A DNA stretch of 64,000 nucleotides from Acinetobacter pittii ANC 4050. GTDB lineage: Bacteria; Pseudomonadota; Gammaproteobacteria; Pseudomonadales; Moraxellaceae. The position numbers and the translations under genes were made by a program. The notes beneath the pieces are model-generated. The model was not told where the DNA came from, did not search any database, and was given only the letters and a program-made list of their open reading frames with translations. The number at the start of each line of letters is the position of its first letter. Position 1 is the stretch's first letter. The stretch covers positions 1,937,184-2,001,183 of the forward strand of contig NZ_KB976987.1 of NCBI RefSeq assembly GCF_000399685.1, read 5' to 3'. Shown in pieces: positions 9,548 through 18,797 of the stretch.

Positions 9548-9580
9548 TTGACATGACGTCACCTATTTCACGGATATGCA
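9548..9580 (+). promoter_or_regulatory. Probable gudP promoter with overlapping TGACGTCA operator
   Basis: A perfect -35 TTGACA (9548-9553) is followed directly by the palindrome TGACGTCA (9554-9561) and a GATATGCA segment that could supply the -10 (9573-9580; spacing loose). An 8-bp perfect palindrome between -35 and -10 is a classic repressor position. Confidence 0.45.
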
Positions 9581-9609
9581 AATAGGTCGATTATTAAAAG
9601 AGTTTGTAT

Positions 9610-10968
9610 ATGGATAATCTGCAAACAAATATTGCTGTAGTGACTCAGCAAAGAGCCAAACATACAAAAACTCGCTACTACATTCTTGCGATGATTTTTT
9701 TGGTCACGGCTTTTAATTACGGTGATCGTGCAACCCTTTCAATGGCTGCAACGCCAATGTCTCATGAGCTGGGAATCGACTCAGTCACCATGGGTTATAT
9801 TTTCTCGGCCTTTGCATGGGCCTATGTAATTGGTCAAATTCCAGGTGGTTGGCTACTCGATAAGTTTGGTGCTCGCCGTGTATATTTCTGGAGTCTGTTT
9901 TTATGGTCGTTATTCACTGTTTTAATCGGTTTTACCGACATTTTAGGTGATACTGCGACCATTATTACTTCACTCTTTGTACTCAGATTTTTAGTGGGTT
10001 TGTCTGAGTCGCCTGCTTTTCCGGGTAACAGTAAAATTGCTGCTGCATGGTTTCCAACCAAAGAACGTGGAACTGCCGCTGCCATTTTTAACTCCTCCTC
10101 TTATTTCTCAACCGTACTTTTTGCCCCCCTAATGGGTTGGCTTGTTGCAACCGTCCACTGGCAGTCTATTTTCTGGGTCATGGGTGGTCTTGGAATCATT
10201 CTTTCCTTTATCTGGCTCAAAGTCATTTATAGCCCGACCAATCATCCAACAGTAAATCCTGAAGAAGTGAAATACATTGCTTCAGAAGGTGCTTTACTCG
10301 ATATGGGCGAAAACAGCCAAAATACTAAAAAAGAGAAAATTACTTGGAGTAAAGTTAAACAACTGCTTGCTTCACGTATGATGCTCGGTATTTTTATTGG
10401 GCAATATTGTGTAAATACACTGACCTATTTTTTCTTGACTTGGTTCCCTGTTTACTTGGTGAAAGAAAGACATCTCAGCATTTTAGAAGCAGGTTTTGCA
10501 GCAGTTGCACCGGCACTCTGTGGCTTTGTAGGCGGAATTTTAGGTGGCTTGATTTCAGATAAGTTAATTCGAATGAATTACAGCTTAAGCTTTTCAAGAA
10601 AGCTCCCAATCGTGGTCGGCTTCTTGGTTTCAACCTCAATCATTATGTGTAATTACGTCGATTCTCAAGCGGCAATCGTATTCTTTATGTCTTTATCTTT
10701 CTTTGGGAAAGGCATCGGCTCTTTAGGTTGGGCAGTCATGTCTGATGTTGCACCAAAAGAAATGGTGGGTTTATCAGGCGGAATGATGAATGCGTTTGGC
10801 AATACGGCAGGAATCGTGACCCCAATTGTGATCGGCTATATCTTGGCAAGTACTGGTTCTTTCAATCTTGCATTGACTTATGTCGGTGTGCATGCGATTG
10901 CAGCAGTGATTTGCTATACCGCTATTGTGGGCAAAATCCAGCGCTTCGAGTTAAAACCTACCTCTTAA
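9610..10968 (+). CDS. gudP: MFS D-glucarate/D-galactarate transporter (anion:cation symporter family)
   Basis: A 452-aa inner-membrane permease of the MFS anion:cation symporter family, with about 12 hydrophobic segments and a polar central loop around residues 215-245. TM1 carries the ACS phrase NYGDRATLSMA. Between TM2 and TM3 is GGWLLDKFGARRVY, the MFS motif-A loop. The chosen start is the ATG at 9610 with AAGAG upstream; a TTG two codons earlier is less likely. It is divergent from gudD and followed by garD after 70 bases, so it is expected to import the two aldarates for these enzymes. Galactarate versus glucarate preference cannot be read from sequence. Confidence 0.9.
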   Translation: MDNLQTNIAVVTQQRAKHTKTRYYILAMIFLVTAFNYGDRATLSMAATPMSHELGIDSVTMGYIFSAFAWAYVIGQIPGGWLLDKFGARRVYFWSLFLWSLFTVLIGFTDILGDTATIITSLFVLRFLVGLSESPAFPGNSKIAAAWFPTKERGTAAAIFNSSSYFSTVLFAPLMGWLVATVHWQSIFWVMGGLGIILSFIWLKVIYSPTNHPTVNPEEVKYIASEGALLDMGENSQNTKKEKITWSKVKQLLASRMMLGIFIGQYCVNTLTYFFLTWFPVYLVKERHLSILEAGFAAVAPALCGFVGGILGGLISDKLIRMNYSLSFSRKLPIVVGFLVSTSIIMCNYVDSQAAIVFFMSLSFFGKGIGSLGWAVMSDVAPKEMVGLSGGMMNAFGNTAGIVTPIVIGYILASTGSFNLALTYVGVHAIAAVICYTAIVGKIQRFELKPTS

Positions 10969-10982
10969 AACTTTAAGTCATG

Positions 10983-11003
10983 ACGCTTAACTAACTTAAG
11001 CGT
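10983..11003 (+). other. Stem-loop between gudP and garD
   Basis: Perfect 8-bp stem ACGCTTAA/TTAAGCGT with a 5-base loop, followed by a weak pyrimidine tail. It could be a partial terminator or an mRNA stability element setting the permease-to-GarD ratio. Confidence 0.45.
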
Positions 11004-11038
11004 TATGCCCTTTCTTCAAATGTATACAAGGAACGATC

Positions 11039-12586
11039 ATGCTGAAGCCTCTCCTCATAAAAATTAGTCCTCTTGATAATGTAGCCATTGTAGTGAATGA
11101 CGGCGGTTTACCACCTTCTACACCTATTGAGGAATACCAACTCATTTTGGTTGATCATGTGCCACAGGGACATAAAGTTTTATTAGAGTCATTAAAGCAA
11201 GGTGAAGCAATTGTTCGTTATGGGGAAATTATTGGCTATGCCAATAAAGATTTACCCGCGGGTTCATGGGTAAATGAAGCCGTTACCGAAATGCCTGAAG
11301 CACCTGAGCTAGATGATCTTGAGTTAGCAACTCGTCCTGATCCAAAACTTCCAGCCTTGAGCGGATATACATTTAAAGGTTATAAAAATAAAGATGGTAG
11401 CGTCGGCACAAAGAATATTTTAGGTATTACGACCAGTGTTAACTGTGTAGAAGGTATTGTCGATTATGTCGTTAAAATTATTGAACGTGATTTACTTCCT
11501 AAATATCCAAATGTAGATGGTGTAGTCGGATTAAACCATTTATATGGTTGTGGGGTGGCAATTGATGCACCCGCTGCAATTGTTCCTATTCGTACAATTC
11601 ATAATCTTGCACTCAACCCTAATTTTGGTGGAGAGATTATGGTGGTGAGTCTGGGCTGCGAAAAAATGCAACCAGAACGTCTTTTAAATATTCCTAAAGA
11701 AAACAAATATATTCCCCTAGCAAACGAAGATATTATTCAGTTGCAAGATGAACGTCATAACGGTTTTGAAAGTATGGTGAACCATATTTTATCCGTGGCA
11801 GAACAACACCTAGAAAAGCTTAATCAACGTACTCGAGAAGAAGTTCCAGCTTCTCATTTGGTTGTAGGCATGCAATGTGGTGGGAGTGATGCATTTTCGG
11901 GAGTTACCTCTAACCCTGCCGTTGGTTTCGCAGCTGACTTGATTGTGCAATGTGGCGGTACAGTCATGTTCTCTGAAGTTACGGAAGTCCGCGATGGTAT
12001 TCACCTACTTACTCCACGTGCAGCAAATGAACAAGTTGCCAAAGATCTAATTCGAGAAATGAAATGGTACGATGACTACTTAGCAGCAGGCCAAGTAGAC
12101 CGAAGTGCCAATACCACACCAGGTAATAAAAAAGGTGGACTGAATAACATTGTAGAAAAAGCGATGGGATCGATTGCCAAATCGGGCCGTTCACCGATTG
12201 TAGAAGTTCTCGCACCGGGCCAAAGACCGACAAAAAAAGGATTAATTTTTGCGGCAACACCATCAAGTGACTTTATCTGTGGTACGCAGCAAATGGCATC
12301 TGGTATTACCGTTCAAGTCTTTACTACAGGCCGCGGTACGCCCTACGGATTGGCAGCAGTGCCGGTTATTAAAATGGCAAGCCGAAATAATATTGCAAAC
12401 CGTTGGTATGACCTGATTGATATCAGTGCTGGCGATATTGCCATTGGAAAGAAAACTATTGAAGAAGTGGGCTGGGAACTTTTTGAACTAATTTTACAAG
12501 TGGCTAGCGGCGAAAAACAAACGTGGTCGGATCGTTGGGGTATTCATAACTCACTCGCTGTATTTAACCCTGCACCCGTGACCTAA
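11039..12586 (+). CDS. garD: Galactarate dehydratase
   Basis: A 515-aa UxaA/altronate-dehydratase-family enzyme converting galactarate to 5-dehydro-4-deoxyglucarate, the same intermediate that GudD makes from glucarate. It shows the N-terminal SAF-like segment (about 1-95), then the family core: [13 protein letters not shown] (about 119-131), [20 protein letters not shown] and [14 protein letters not shown], with Cys residues expected to bind the metal. Length matches E. coli GarD (523). AAGGA precedes the ATG. It is downstream of gudP on the plus strand and has its own terminator. It feeds KdgD, encoded on the other strand. Confidence 0.94.
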   Translation: MLKPLLIKISPLDNVAIVVNDGGLPPSTPIEEYQLILVDHVPQGHKVLLESLKQGEAIVRYGEIIGYANKDLPAGSWVNEAVTEMPEAPELDDLELATRPDPKLPALSGYTFKGYKNKDGSVGTKNILGITTSVNCVEGIVDYVVKIIERDLLPKYPNVDGVVGLNHLYGCGVAIDAPAAIVPIRTIHNLALNPNFGGEIMVVSLGCEKMQPERLLNIPKENKYIPLANEDIIQLQDERHNGFESMVNHILSVAEQHLEKLNQRTREEVPASHLVVGMQCGGSDAFSGVTSNPAVGFAADLIVQCGGTVMFSEVTEVRDGIHLLTPRAANEQVAKDLIREMKWYDDYLAAGQVDRSANTTPGNKKGGLNNIVEKAMGSIAKSGRSPIVEVLAPGQRPTKKGLIFAATPSSDFICGTQQMASGITVQVFTTGRGTPYGLAAVPVIKMASRNNIANRWYDLIDISAGDIAIGKKTIEEVGWELFELILQVASGEKQTWSDRWGIHNSLAVFNPAPVT

Positions 12587-12598
12587 TAAAGTTTAAAA

Positions 12599-12630
12599 GA
12601 TGAGGTTATATCACCTCATCTTTCTTATTT
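12599..12630 (+). terminator. Terminator after garD
   Basis: Stem GATGAGGT/ACCTCATC (12599-12606 with 12613-12620), 6-base loop, then TTTCTTATTT. Confidence 0.85.
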
Positions 12631-12711
12631 CCCTTATTAATTACGACACATTTCACCAAAACTTAACATCGCTGCTAAAATAACATCGAAAATTAAGAAC
12701 TCTATTTCTCT

Positions 12712-13608
12712 ATGCAAAATCAGACTGCTTCAAACCTCCCCTCAACTCAACTTGGAAAAGCACTGCTTTGTCTTATGACATCGGCATTATTATTTTCCAT
12801 TATGGGAGTGTGCATTCGTTTTGCTTCACAAACGGTAGACAATGCGACTGTCGTGTTTTTTAGAAATGCAGTGGGTTTATTTATTTTTATTCCGATGCTG
12901 TTTAAACAGGGTCTAGACTTTATTAAAACCGATAAACTCTGGATGCATACGTGGCGAAGCCTAGTTGGACTTGCCGCAATGTATGGTTTTTTCTATGCCA
13001 TTGCGAACTTAAAGCTATCAAATGCAATGGTTTTTAGTTATTCATCTCCTATTTTTATTCCGTTGATTGCATGGCTTTTCTTAAAAGAAAAAATTACCAA
13101 ATCGATGATTTTTGCCGCAGTTATTGGGCTTGTTGGAGTTCTATTTGTTGCTAAACCCGACCAAGGTTTATTTAACGCATTATCTTTTATTGGCTTGGGT
13201 GCATGCTTTTTATCCGCAATGGCATTTGTCACCGTAAGAGCTTTAACCAGTACAGAGCCGCCTGAACGTATCGTTTTTTATTTCTGTATTTTTGGTAGTT
13301 TAATTTCATCTATTCCAATGTTCTGGCATTGGCGCATTTTCACTTGGCATGAACTAGCTCTACTCATTGCCGCAGGACTTTTAGCTAATATTAGTCAACT
13401 GTTTATGTCTTATGCCTATAGCTTAGCACCGGCAGGACAAATTGGCCCAATGAATTACATTGCCATTATTTTTGCAGGAATATGGGGATTTGTTTTTTGG
13501 CACGAATTACCGGATCTATTCAGCATTATCGGCATATTTATTATTTTATTTGCGATTTTGCTCTGTAATCCATTTTTACAGAACAAGTTACTCTCTCGAT
13601 TTAAATAG
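12712..13608 (+). CDS. EamA/DMT-family transporter
   Basis: A 298-aa inner-membrane protein of the drug/metabolite transporter superfamily, made of two EamA repeats (about 15-145 and 155-285) with roughly ten hydrophobic helices. The end of the first repeat shows the typical IPLIAWLFLKEKI, a lysine/glutamate-rich turn before the next helix. Members export metabolites, amino acids or solutes; nothing here fixes the substrate. There is no clear ribosome site before the ATG. It ends 14 bases from the convergent AraC regulator gene, with no terminator between them, so antisense transcription through the ends is likely. Confidence 0.85.
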   Translation: MQNQTASNLPSTQLGKALLCLMTSALLFSIMGVCIRFASQTVDNATVVFFRNAVGLFIFIPMLFKQGLDFIKTDKLWMHTWRSLVGLAAMYGFFYAIANLKLSNAMVFSYSSPIFIPLIAWLFLKEKITKSMIFAAVIGLVGVLFVAKPDQGLFNALSFIGLGACFLSAMAFVTVRALTSTEPPERIVFYFCIFGSLISSIPMFWHWRIFTWHELALLIAAGLLANISQLFMSYAYSLAPAGQIGPMNYIAIIFAGIWGFVFWHELPDLFSIIGIFIILFAILLCNPFLQNKLLSRFK

Positions 13609-13622
13609 CGACATACCTGATT

Positions 13623-14693
13623 CTAATTTAGGTACTGTATTCGATACTCATTTGGTGAAATGCCTGTCCAGTGACGATAGGCTTTTCTAAAATTAGAGGT
13701 ATCTGAAAAGCCAATTCTCTCAGCAATTTCATCTACGGTTAAAGTTGTTTCTCGCAAATATTCATCAGCAAGACGGCGACGAGTCTCATCTAACAATTCT
13801 TGATAGGTTAAATCAAAACCTGCCAAGCGCCGATGTAAGGTACGCTTTGATATATGTAAGCGTTCAGCCATTTCTTGAGCTGATGGAAAAAGCCCTGTTC
13901 CATCCAATAGTATTAAACGAATCGTTTTCACCAACTCAGGCTCTTCAAGTTCAGCAGCACCTAGCATCCGCTCACAAAACGACTTACACATGTCCGCAGT
14001 AATCGGGTTGGCATTTGGGCAAGGTACATCGAGCCACTTTAAATCAAAGTGCCATTGCATCACCCCAGCATTAAACTGAACAGGACAATGAAACACTTTT
14101 TCATATTCTTCTGCATAGTCAGGCGCTGGATAGGGCAACAAAAGCTTCTTCGCTTGAAATGGTCCTTCAAGCACGCGTTCAATTAAAGTTTGCATGGAGC
14201 TAAACCAAAACTCGCACACCAAAGGCAAAAGCTTACCCAGTGTAATAATGTCCTGCCCTTCAAAAATCGCAACATCATCTCGAATATAAAATGACTTCTT
14301 TAAAATAGGTCCTGCAAGCTTAATGTGTCGAATACCAAGCTCGACTGCTTGTCTAAAATTACGTGAGGAATATAACGCATAGCCATATACCCCAAAATCA
14401 GACAACCGCTGCTTTTGCCCTGCGCGTAGTCCAATTAAGGGATCGAGAGATAGCTTTTGAATATTGTGAAATAGCTGAATTTTTTGAAACTGAGAAATAT
14501 ATAAAGAGGATTGGTTCAACGCATCAGGTGAAATATTTGTGCCAGATAAAACACCTGATATTGAATGGCCTTGCAAACCCATTTCATCAAACAAACTGGT
14601 CAAACCCAGCAAATATGTATTGGCGCCTAAGGAGGTATTATCATAACTTCCTTCGATAATAGAATTTGTATCTTTATAAATATTTTTAGGCAT
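13623..14693 (-). CDS. AraC-family transcriptional regulator (arabinose-binding-like N-terminal domain)
   Basis: A 356-aa regulator with the N-terminal ligand-binding domain of the OruR/ArgR-like AraC group (about 30-215) and a C-terminal double helix-turn-helix (about 255-350). The first helix pair is AERLHISKRTLHRRL. The second carries the signature IGFSDTSNFRKAYRHWTG followed by SPNEYR. It is divergent from the coniferyl-aldehyde-type dehydrogenase gene with a 130-base shared promoter region, which makes that gene its likely target. Activation by an aromatic or aldehyde ligand is inference. The start is the only ATG consistent with the domain. Confidence 0.88.
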   Translation of the reverse strand: MPKNIYKDTNSIIEGSYDNTSLGANTYLLGLTSLFDEMGLQGHSISGVLSGTNISPDALNQSSLYISQFQKIQLFHNIQKLSLDPLIGLRAGQKQRLSDFGVYGYALYSSRNFRQAVELGIRHIKLAGPILKKSFYIRDDVAIFEGQDIITLGKLLPLVCEFWFSSMQTLIERVLEGPFQAKKLLLPYPAPDYAEEYEKVFHCPVQFNAGVMQWHFDLKWLDVPCPNANPITADMCKSFCERMLGAAELEEPELVKTIRLILLDGTGLFPSAQEMAERLHISKRTLHRRLAGFDLTYQELLDETRRRLADEYLRETTLTVDEIAERIGFSDTSNFRKAYRHWTGISPNEYRIQYLN

Positions 14694-14822
14694 TTAATTC
14701 ACACCATCCCTAGAGTGACGTGCATAATGGCACTAAACTACCTCTTGTTGTCTCAATTTAACATCGACCATACGACGCTTCAAGCATAAAGTATGATAAG
14801 CAAAAGTATGGAAGGAACAATA

Positions 14823-16283
14823 ATGGAACACTCCACTTTAAAAGAATATAGCGGCTCTGCCACTGAACATATGGAACTTATTTTTTCCAAACAACGTGCC
14901 AATTTTGAGGCAGATCCATACCCAACTCTTGAAGCACGCCGCACAAAACTGCATCAACTCAAAAAACAAATTATTCGTTATCAAGATGCTTTGGCTTCCG
15001 CGATTAATTCCGATTTTAGTTCAAGATCACTTGATGAATCTAAACTATTAGATTTGCTTGGCTCAGTGTTAGAGGCTGATCATGCGATTCATCATTTACG
15101 CCGCTGGATGCGCCCAAGTAAACGCCGTACCGAGCTTTTATTTTTATCGAACCGTTTAAGTGTGCAATACCAACCTAAAGGCGTGGTTGGTGTGATTGTT
15201 CCTTGGAACTTCCCCGTTTATTTAGCACTTGGTCCGCTCATTGCCGCATTAGCTGCAGGCAACCGAGTTATGATTAAGCTGCCTGAAATTACCCCAAATA
15301 CCAATGCAATGCTTCGACGCATGCTTGCCGAAGTCTTTAATGAAGATGAAGTAGCCGTGTTTGGTGAAGAAATTACAGATCCAGCAAGATTTACCTCTTT
15401 ACCGTTTAACCATATCGTCTTTACTGGTTCTCCTGCGATTGGCAAGGTCGTCATGCGAGCAGCGGCTGAAAATCTAACACCTGTTACGCTTGAGTTAGGT
15501 GGTAAATCACCTGCAATTGTCAGCCGCAATTACCCGCTTGCTGATGCAGCAAAACGCATTACGCATGGTAAAGCGACAAACAGTGGTCAAATCTGTGTAG
15601 CGCCTGACTATGCGTTGGTTCCCAAAGAAAGTATTGATGAGTTTGTGAATGCTGCAAAATCAAGCTTTATAAAAATGTTTGGTCAAGACATTGAAAATAA
15701 TCAGAATTACACATCGATTGTAAATGACCGCCATTTAAACCGCATTCAAGATATTTTGACCGATGCGCAAGAAAAAGGTGCCCGTATTATTCCTTGCGAT
15801 ACTTACAGCTTTGACCAACAAGGTCGCAGGATGCCTGTACAGATTGTGCTGAATTGCACGCCAGATATGCGCATTATGAAAGAAGAACTCTTTGGCCCTA
15901 TTTTACCTGTGGTAGCTTATGACTCTTTAGATGATGCGATTACCTATGTGAAATCGGACGAAAGACCTTTAGCGCTTTATTGCTTTACGCATAGCTCAGT
16001 AGAACGCGACCGGATTTTACGTGAAACTCATTCGGGTGGTGTGACCATTAATGACTGGGGCTGGCATGTAGTTAACCATGATGCTCCTTTTGGTGGTATT
16101 GGCAACTCAGGTATGGGGTCATATCATGGTGAAGAAGGCTTCCGTGAACTTTCACATGCAAAAACTGTATTTATTCGCCATAGGTTCTTCCCAACTCAGC
16201 TTTTCCACCCTCCTTATGGAACCTTCCTACAAAAATTAGCAATACGCTTTTTCTTGAAAAAAGGCGATCCGAATATTAAGTAA
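14823..16283 (+). CDS. calB: Coniferyl-aldehyde dehydrogenase-type aldehyde dehydrogenase
   Basis: A 486-aa class 3-like aldehyde dehydrogenase most like CalB, which oxidises coniferyl aldehyde to ferulate. Visible: oxyanion Asn129 (VPWNFP), Glu224 (TLELGGKSP) and nucleophile Cys258 (NSGQICVAPDY). The class-3 hallmark C-terminal region (NDWGWHVVNHDAPFGGIGNS and the hydrophobic tail with FHPPYG) is present, so membrane association is possible. ATG 14823 is chosen over 14793 because GAAGGAAC sits at the right distance. The family also oxidises aliphatic aldehydes, so the natural substrate is uncertain; no other lignin-monomer genes are adjacent. Divergent from the AraC regulator and followed by a strong terminator. 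Confidence 0.85.
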   Translation: MEHSTLKEYSGSATEHMELIFSKQRANFEADPYPTLEARRTKLHQLKKQIIRYQDALASAINSDFSSRSLDESKLLDLLGSVLEADHAIHHLRRWMRPSKRRTELLFLSNRLSVQYQPKGVVGVIVPWNFPVYLALGPLIAALAAGNRVMIKLPEITPNTNAMLRRMLAEVFNEDEVAVFGEEITDPARFTSLPFNHIVFTGSPAIGKVVMRAAAENLTPVTLELGGKSPAIVSRNYPLADAAKRITHGKATNSGQICVAPDYALVPKESIDEFVNAAKSSFIKMFGQDIENNQNYTSIVNDRHLNRIQDILTDAQEKGARIIPCDTYSFDQQGRRMPVQIVLNCTPDMRIMKEELFGPILPVVAYDSLDDAITYVKSDERPLALYCFTHSSVERDRILRETHSGGVTINDWGWHVVNHDAPFGGIGNSGMGSYHGEEGFRELSHAKTVFIRHRFFPTQLFHPPYGTFLQKLAIRFFLKKGDPNIK

Positions 16284-16292
16284 CCTTTATAG

Positions 16293-16319
16293 AAAAAGCC
16301 TCGTAATGAGGCTTTTTTA
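16293..16319. terminator. Terminator after calB
   Basis: Stem AAAAAGCCTC/GAGGCTTTTT around GTAAT with a T-run. The symmetrical A/T arms let it also serve the convergent small gene at 16331-16699. Confidence 0.88.
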
Positions 16320-16330
16320 TCGGCTTTTAA

Positions 16331-16699
16331 TTAATCATCCGATGTAATAGAAAAATTATGGAATTTACAGATCTTTAAATAAGTATCTTCAAATAATTTT
16401 TCCATTTTAGAATTTCCATCATGATAGTCATCCCAAAATGCTCCACTAAATTCTTTAGGTTCAATAGTCGTAGTTATAATATCTTCCTGTTTATAAAGTG
16501 AAATTTCCCAACCTTCAGGTATATTAGGATTAATTATTTCAAATTTAGAAATTTCTAGAATAACAGGGGTTCCATCCGAATCGCGGCGAACGGATACCTT
16601 TGTTTCATTTAGATACTCATTAAATTGTACCCCAAAACAGATATATCTTTTCCCAATAGTAAAATCGTACAAATTACTATCATTACACTTAAGTATCAT
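16331..16699 (-). CDS. Small acidic hypothetical protein, possible orphan immunity protein
   Basis: A 122-aa protein I do not recognise. It has no signal peptide or membrane segment, is acidic and aromatic-rich (GAFWDDYHDGNSKMEKLFEDTY near the C-terminus), and begins with short strands (YDFTIGKRYICFGVQF, TPVILEISKFEI), giving an alpha/beta look common among cytosolic immunity proteins of polymorphic toxins. AAAGGA lies upstream of the ATG. It stands alone between calB and a permease, its codon use is AT-richer than the flanking catabolic genes, and about 230 bases of empty AT-rich DNA precede it. All of this suggests an accessory gene. Function unproven; the immunity idea is only a resemblance in size and composition. 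Confidence 0.6.
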   Translation of the reverse strand: MILKCNDSNLYDFTIGKRYICFGVQFNEYLNETKVSVRRDSDGTPVILEISKFEIINPNIPEGWEISLYKQEDIITTTIEPKEFSGAFWDDYHDGNSKMEKLFEDTYLKICKFHNFSITSDD

Positions 16700-16933
16700 G
16701 GGATTACTATTCCTTTTACTTTGTAATCTTTAGTTTTAAAATTAATTTAATTCATTTTAATATTTATGACTATATTTAAAATCCTGAAAAATATTTCAGA
16801 CCTTACAAAAATTTTCTGAGTAAGTTTGCTACTAAATTTTGTAACCATAAACAAATTATCTTAATCAGAAATTATTATTTAAAAATAAAAAGCTAGACTC
16901 ACGCCTAGCTTTAAAAATATTTCATCTTCTAGC

Positions 16934-18397
16934 TTAAATATAATCAGCCTTTTGTGCTTTCAAAATATCAAGTTGCATCATTTTTTTCTTTTTATACTTA
17001 TAGGCAATAAATAAACCAATAAACCAGATTGGTGAGCATTCAAGCGCAATTAAAGTGTCATGATCTAAAGCCAAAATTACAATAGTAAAAACTAAAAATA
17101 ACATGGTCAGCCATGCCATAAATAAACCACCTGGCATTTTATATTGAGATTGAATATGTAACTCAGGAAATTTTTTACGATAAGAAATATAAGAAAGCAC
17201 AATCAACATAAATGTAAAAATACATAAAATTGAAGTCAGTGCTGAAATAATCGTAAATGCGGTCATTACATTAGGCACAATAAATAAAATAGATGTTCCC
17301 GCTGTCACGCATGCCATTGAAAATATTAAGCCTCTAATAGGAACTTTTCTTTTTGACAGTTTACTAAAGCTTTTAGGTGCATCGTTGTCTAACGCTAGAC
17401 CGTATAACATCCGGCTAGTCGCAAAGATTCCACTGTTTGCAGAAGATAAAGCCGAAGTCGCAACAACAAAATTGATTAAACCTGCTGCAATTGGTAATCC
17501 AACTAAAGTAAACATTTCTACAAACGGACTTTTTTCTGGTGAAACCTTAGCCCAAGATGTGACCGCAATAATACAAACCAATGCACCTACGTAGAATAAC
17601 AAAATGCGTAAAGGAATAGAGTTAATCGCTTTTGGAAGTGATTTATGCGGGTCTTTGGTTTCAGCAGCAGTTGTACCAACAAGCTCAATACCCACAAACG
17701 CAAATATGGCAATTTGGAAGCCTGCCAAGAAACCTGTAACGCCATAAGGAAACATCGATTCTGTTTCAAACAAATGGCTCATTGAAGCCTTAACACCATT
17801 TGGTGAAGTAAACCCAGTACCAATTAAATAAATACCAGCCAGAATAAATAGAATAATTGCAGTAATTTTGATGAGTGAGAACCAAAACTCAAGTTCACCG
17901 AACAATCGAACGGCCACAAAGTTAAGTATGGTTAAGATGGCCAATGATGTAAATGCCGGAATCCAGACGGGTAAATCGGGATACCAAAACTGCATGTACC
18001 CTCCGATTACAATTACATCGGCAATCGCAGTAATAATCCAGTTACACCAGTAGGACCAACCAAGGAAAAACCCCGCCCATGGACCGAGATAAGCTGTTGC
18101 AAAATCGGCGAAGGTTTTAAAATTAGTGTTCGCAAGCAACAATTCACCCATTGCCCGCATCACGAAGAAAAAGAAGAAACCAATAATTAAATAGGTTAAA
18201 ACAATTGAAGTACCCGAAACACTTAATGTTTTCCCGGAACCCATAAATAATCCAGTACCAATTGCACCACCGATTGCGATCATCTGAATATGACGATTTG
18301 TCAATGAGCGCTGCAATTTCTCTTCTTCTTGATCAGTCATATGTTGACTACCAAGAAGATCTCCTTCCAGGAACTGCTTTCCTTTATTCTTACTCAT
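16934..18397 (-). CDS. astP (cycA-like): Amino-acid permease, CycA-like APC family (probable ornithine operon permease)
   Basis: A 487-aa inner-membrane amino-acid:proton symporter with about 12 TM helices. Long stretches match E. coli CycA (D-serine/D-alanine/glycine): NRHIQMIAIGGAIGTGLFMG in TM1, MRAMGELLL, GFQIAIFAFVGIELVGTTA, and AETKDPHKSLPKAINSIP. It lies downstream of the transaminase and succinyltransferase genes on the same strand, in the position I recall for the third gene of the Acinetobacter astNOP operon. It may therefore carry ornithine or another amino acid rather than D-serine. The 400-base gap upstream means it may also have its own promoter. Family certain; substrate and symbol tentative. 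Confidence 0.85.
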   Translation of the reverse strand: MSKNKGKQFLEGDLLGSQHMTDQEEEKLQRSLTNRHIQMIAIGGAIGTGLFMGSGKTLSVSGTSIVLTYLIIGFFFFFVMRAMGELLLANTNFKTFADFATAYLGPWAGFFLGWSYWCNWIITAIADVIVIGGYMQFWYPDLPVWIPAFTSLAILTILNFVAVRLFGELEFWFSLIKITAIILFILAGIYLIGTGFTSPNGVKASMSHLFETESMFPYGVTGFLAGFQIAIFAFVGIELVGTTAAETKDPHKSLPKAINSIPLRILLFYVGALVCIIAVTSWAKVSPEKSPFVEMFTLVGLPIAAGLINFVVATSALSSANSGIFATSRMLYGLALDNDAPKSFSKLSKRKVPIRGLIFSMACVTAGTSILFIVPNVMTAFTIISALTSILCIFTFMLIVLSYISYRKKFPELHIQSQYKMPGGLFMAWLTMLFLVFTIVILALDHDTLIALECSPIWFIGLFIAYKYKKKKMMQLDILKAQKADYI

Positions 18398-18797
18398 GTA
18401 ATATTTACTCCAATTTATAGCAACCGTCGTAAATGCTTTAATAATAAATAAATTATATGATTATTAATTTAATCCATTAAACCATTCTAAAAATATTATT
18501 AAATCACTTAAGACCTTATAAATTCCTTTTTAAAAGCTATCACCTATAACAATAAAAATTATTCATCATTCCTTTCCTTCATTATTATATTAGCCCGCTC
18601 TTCTCAATATATTTTCAATAAATACCTAAAATATATAAATTAATTAAATATTTTACTTACTTACCCTTTATATATAGAAAAACAGGCTAATTAATCTCAG
18701 CTCAGCGAGCAAGATTGTATTTATCCATATACTCATCTTGCGCTAGCGATAATATATTATTCCTTCTTAAATTTGGTGAAATGTGTAGTATTACTGA
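18398..18797. other. 400-base AT-rich gap between succinyltransferase and permease genes
   Basis: No gene-length frame is visible. It holds a hairpin with arms GCAAGAT/ATCTTGC inside a longer imperfect repeat at about 18704-18755, just after the succinyltransferase stop on the minus strand. This could be an RNA-processing or termination structure, although no T-run follows. The rest is poly-A/T-rich promoter-like sequence upstream of the permease. Confidence 0.5.
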
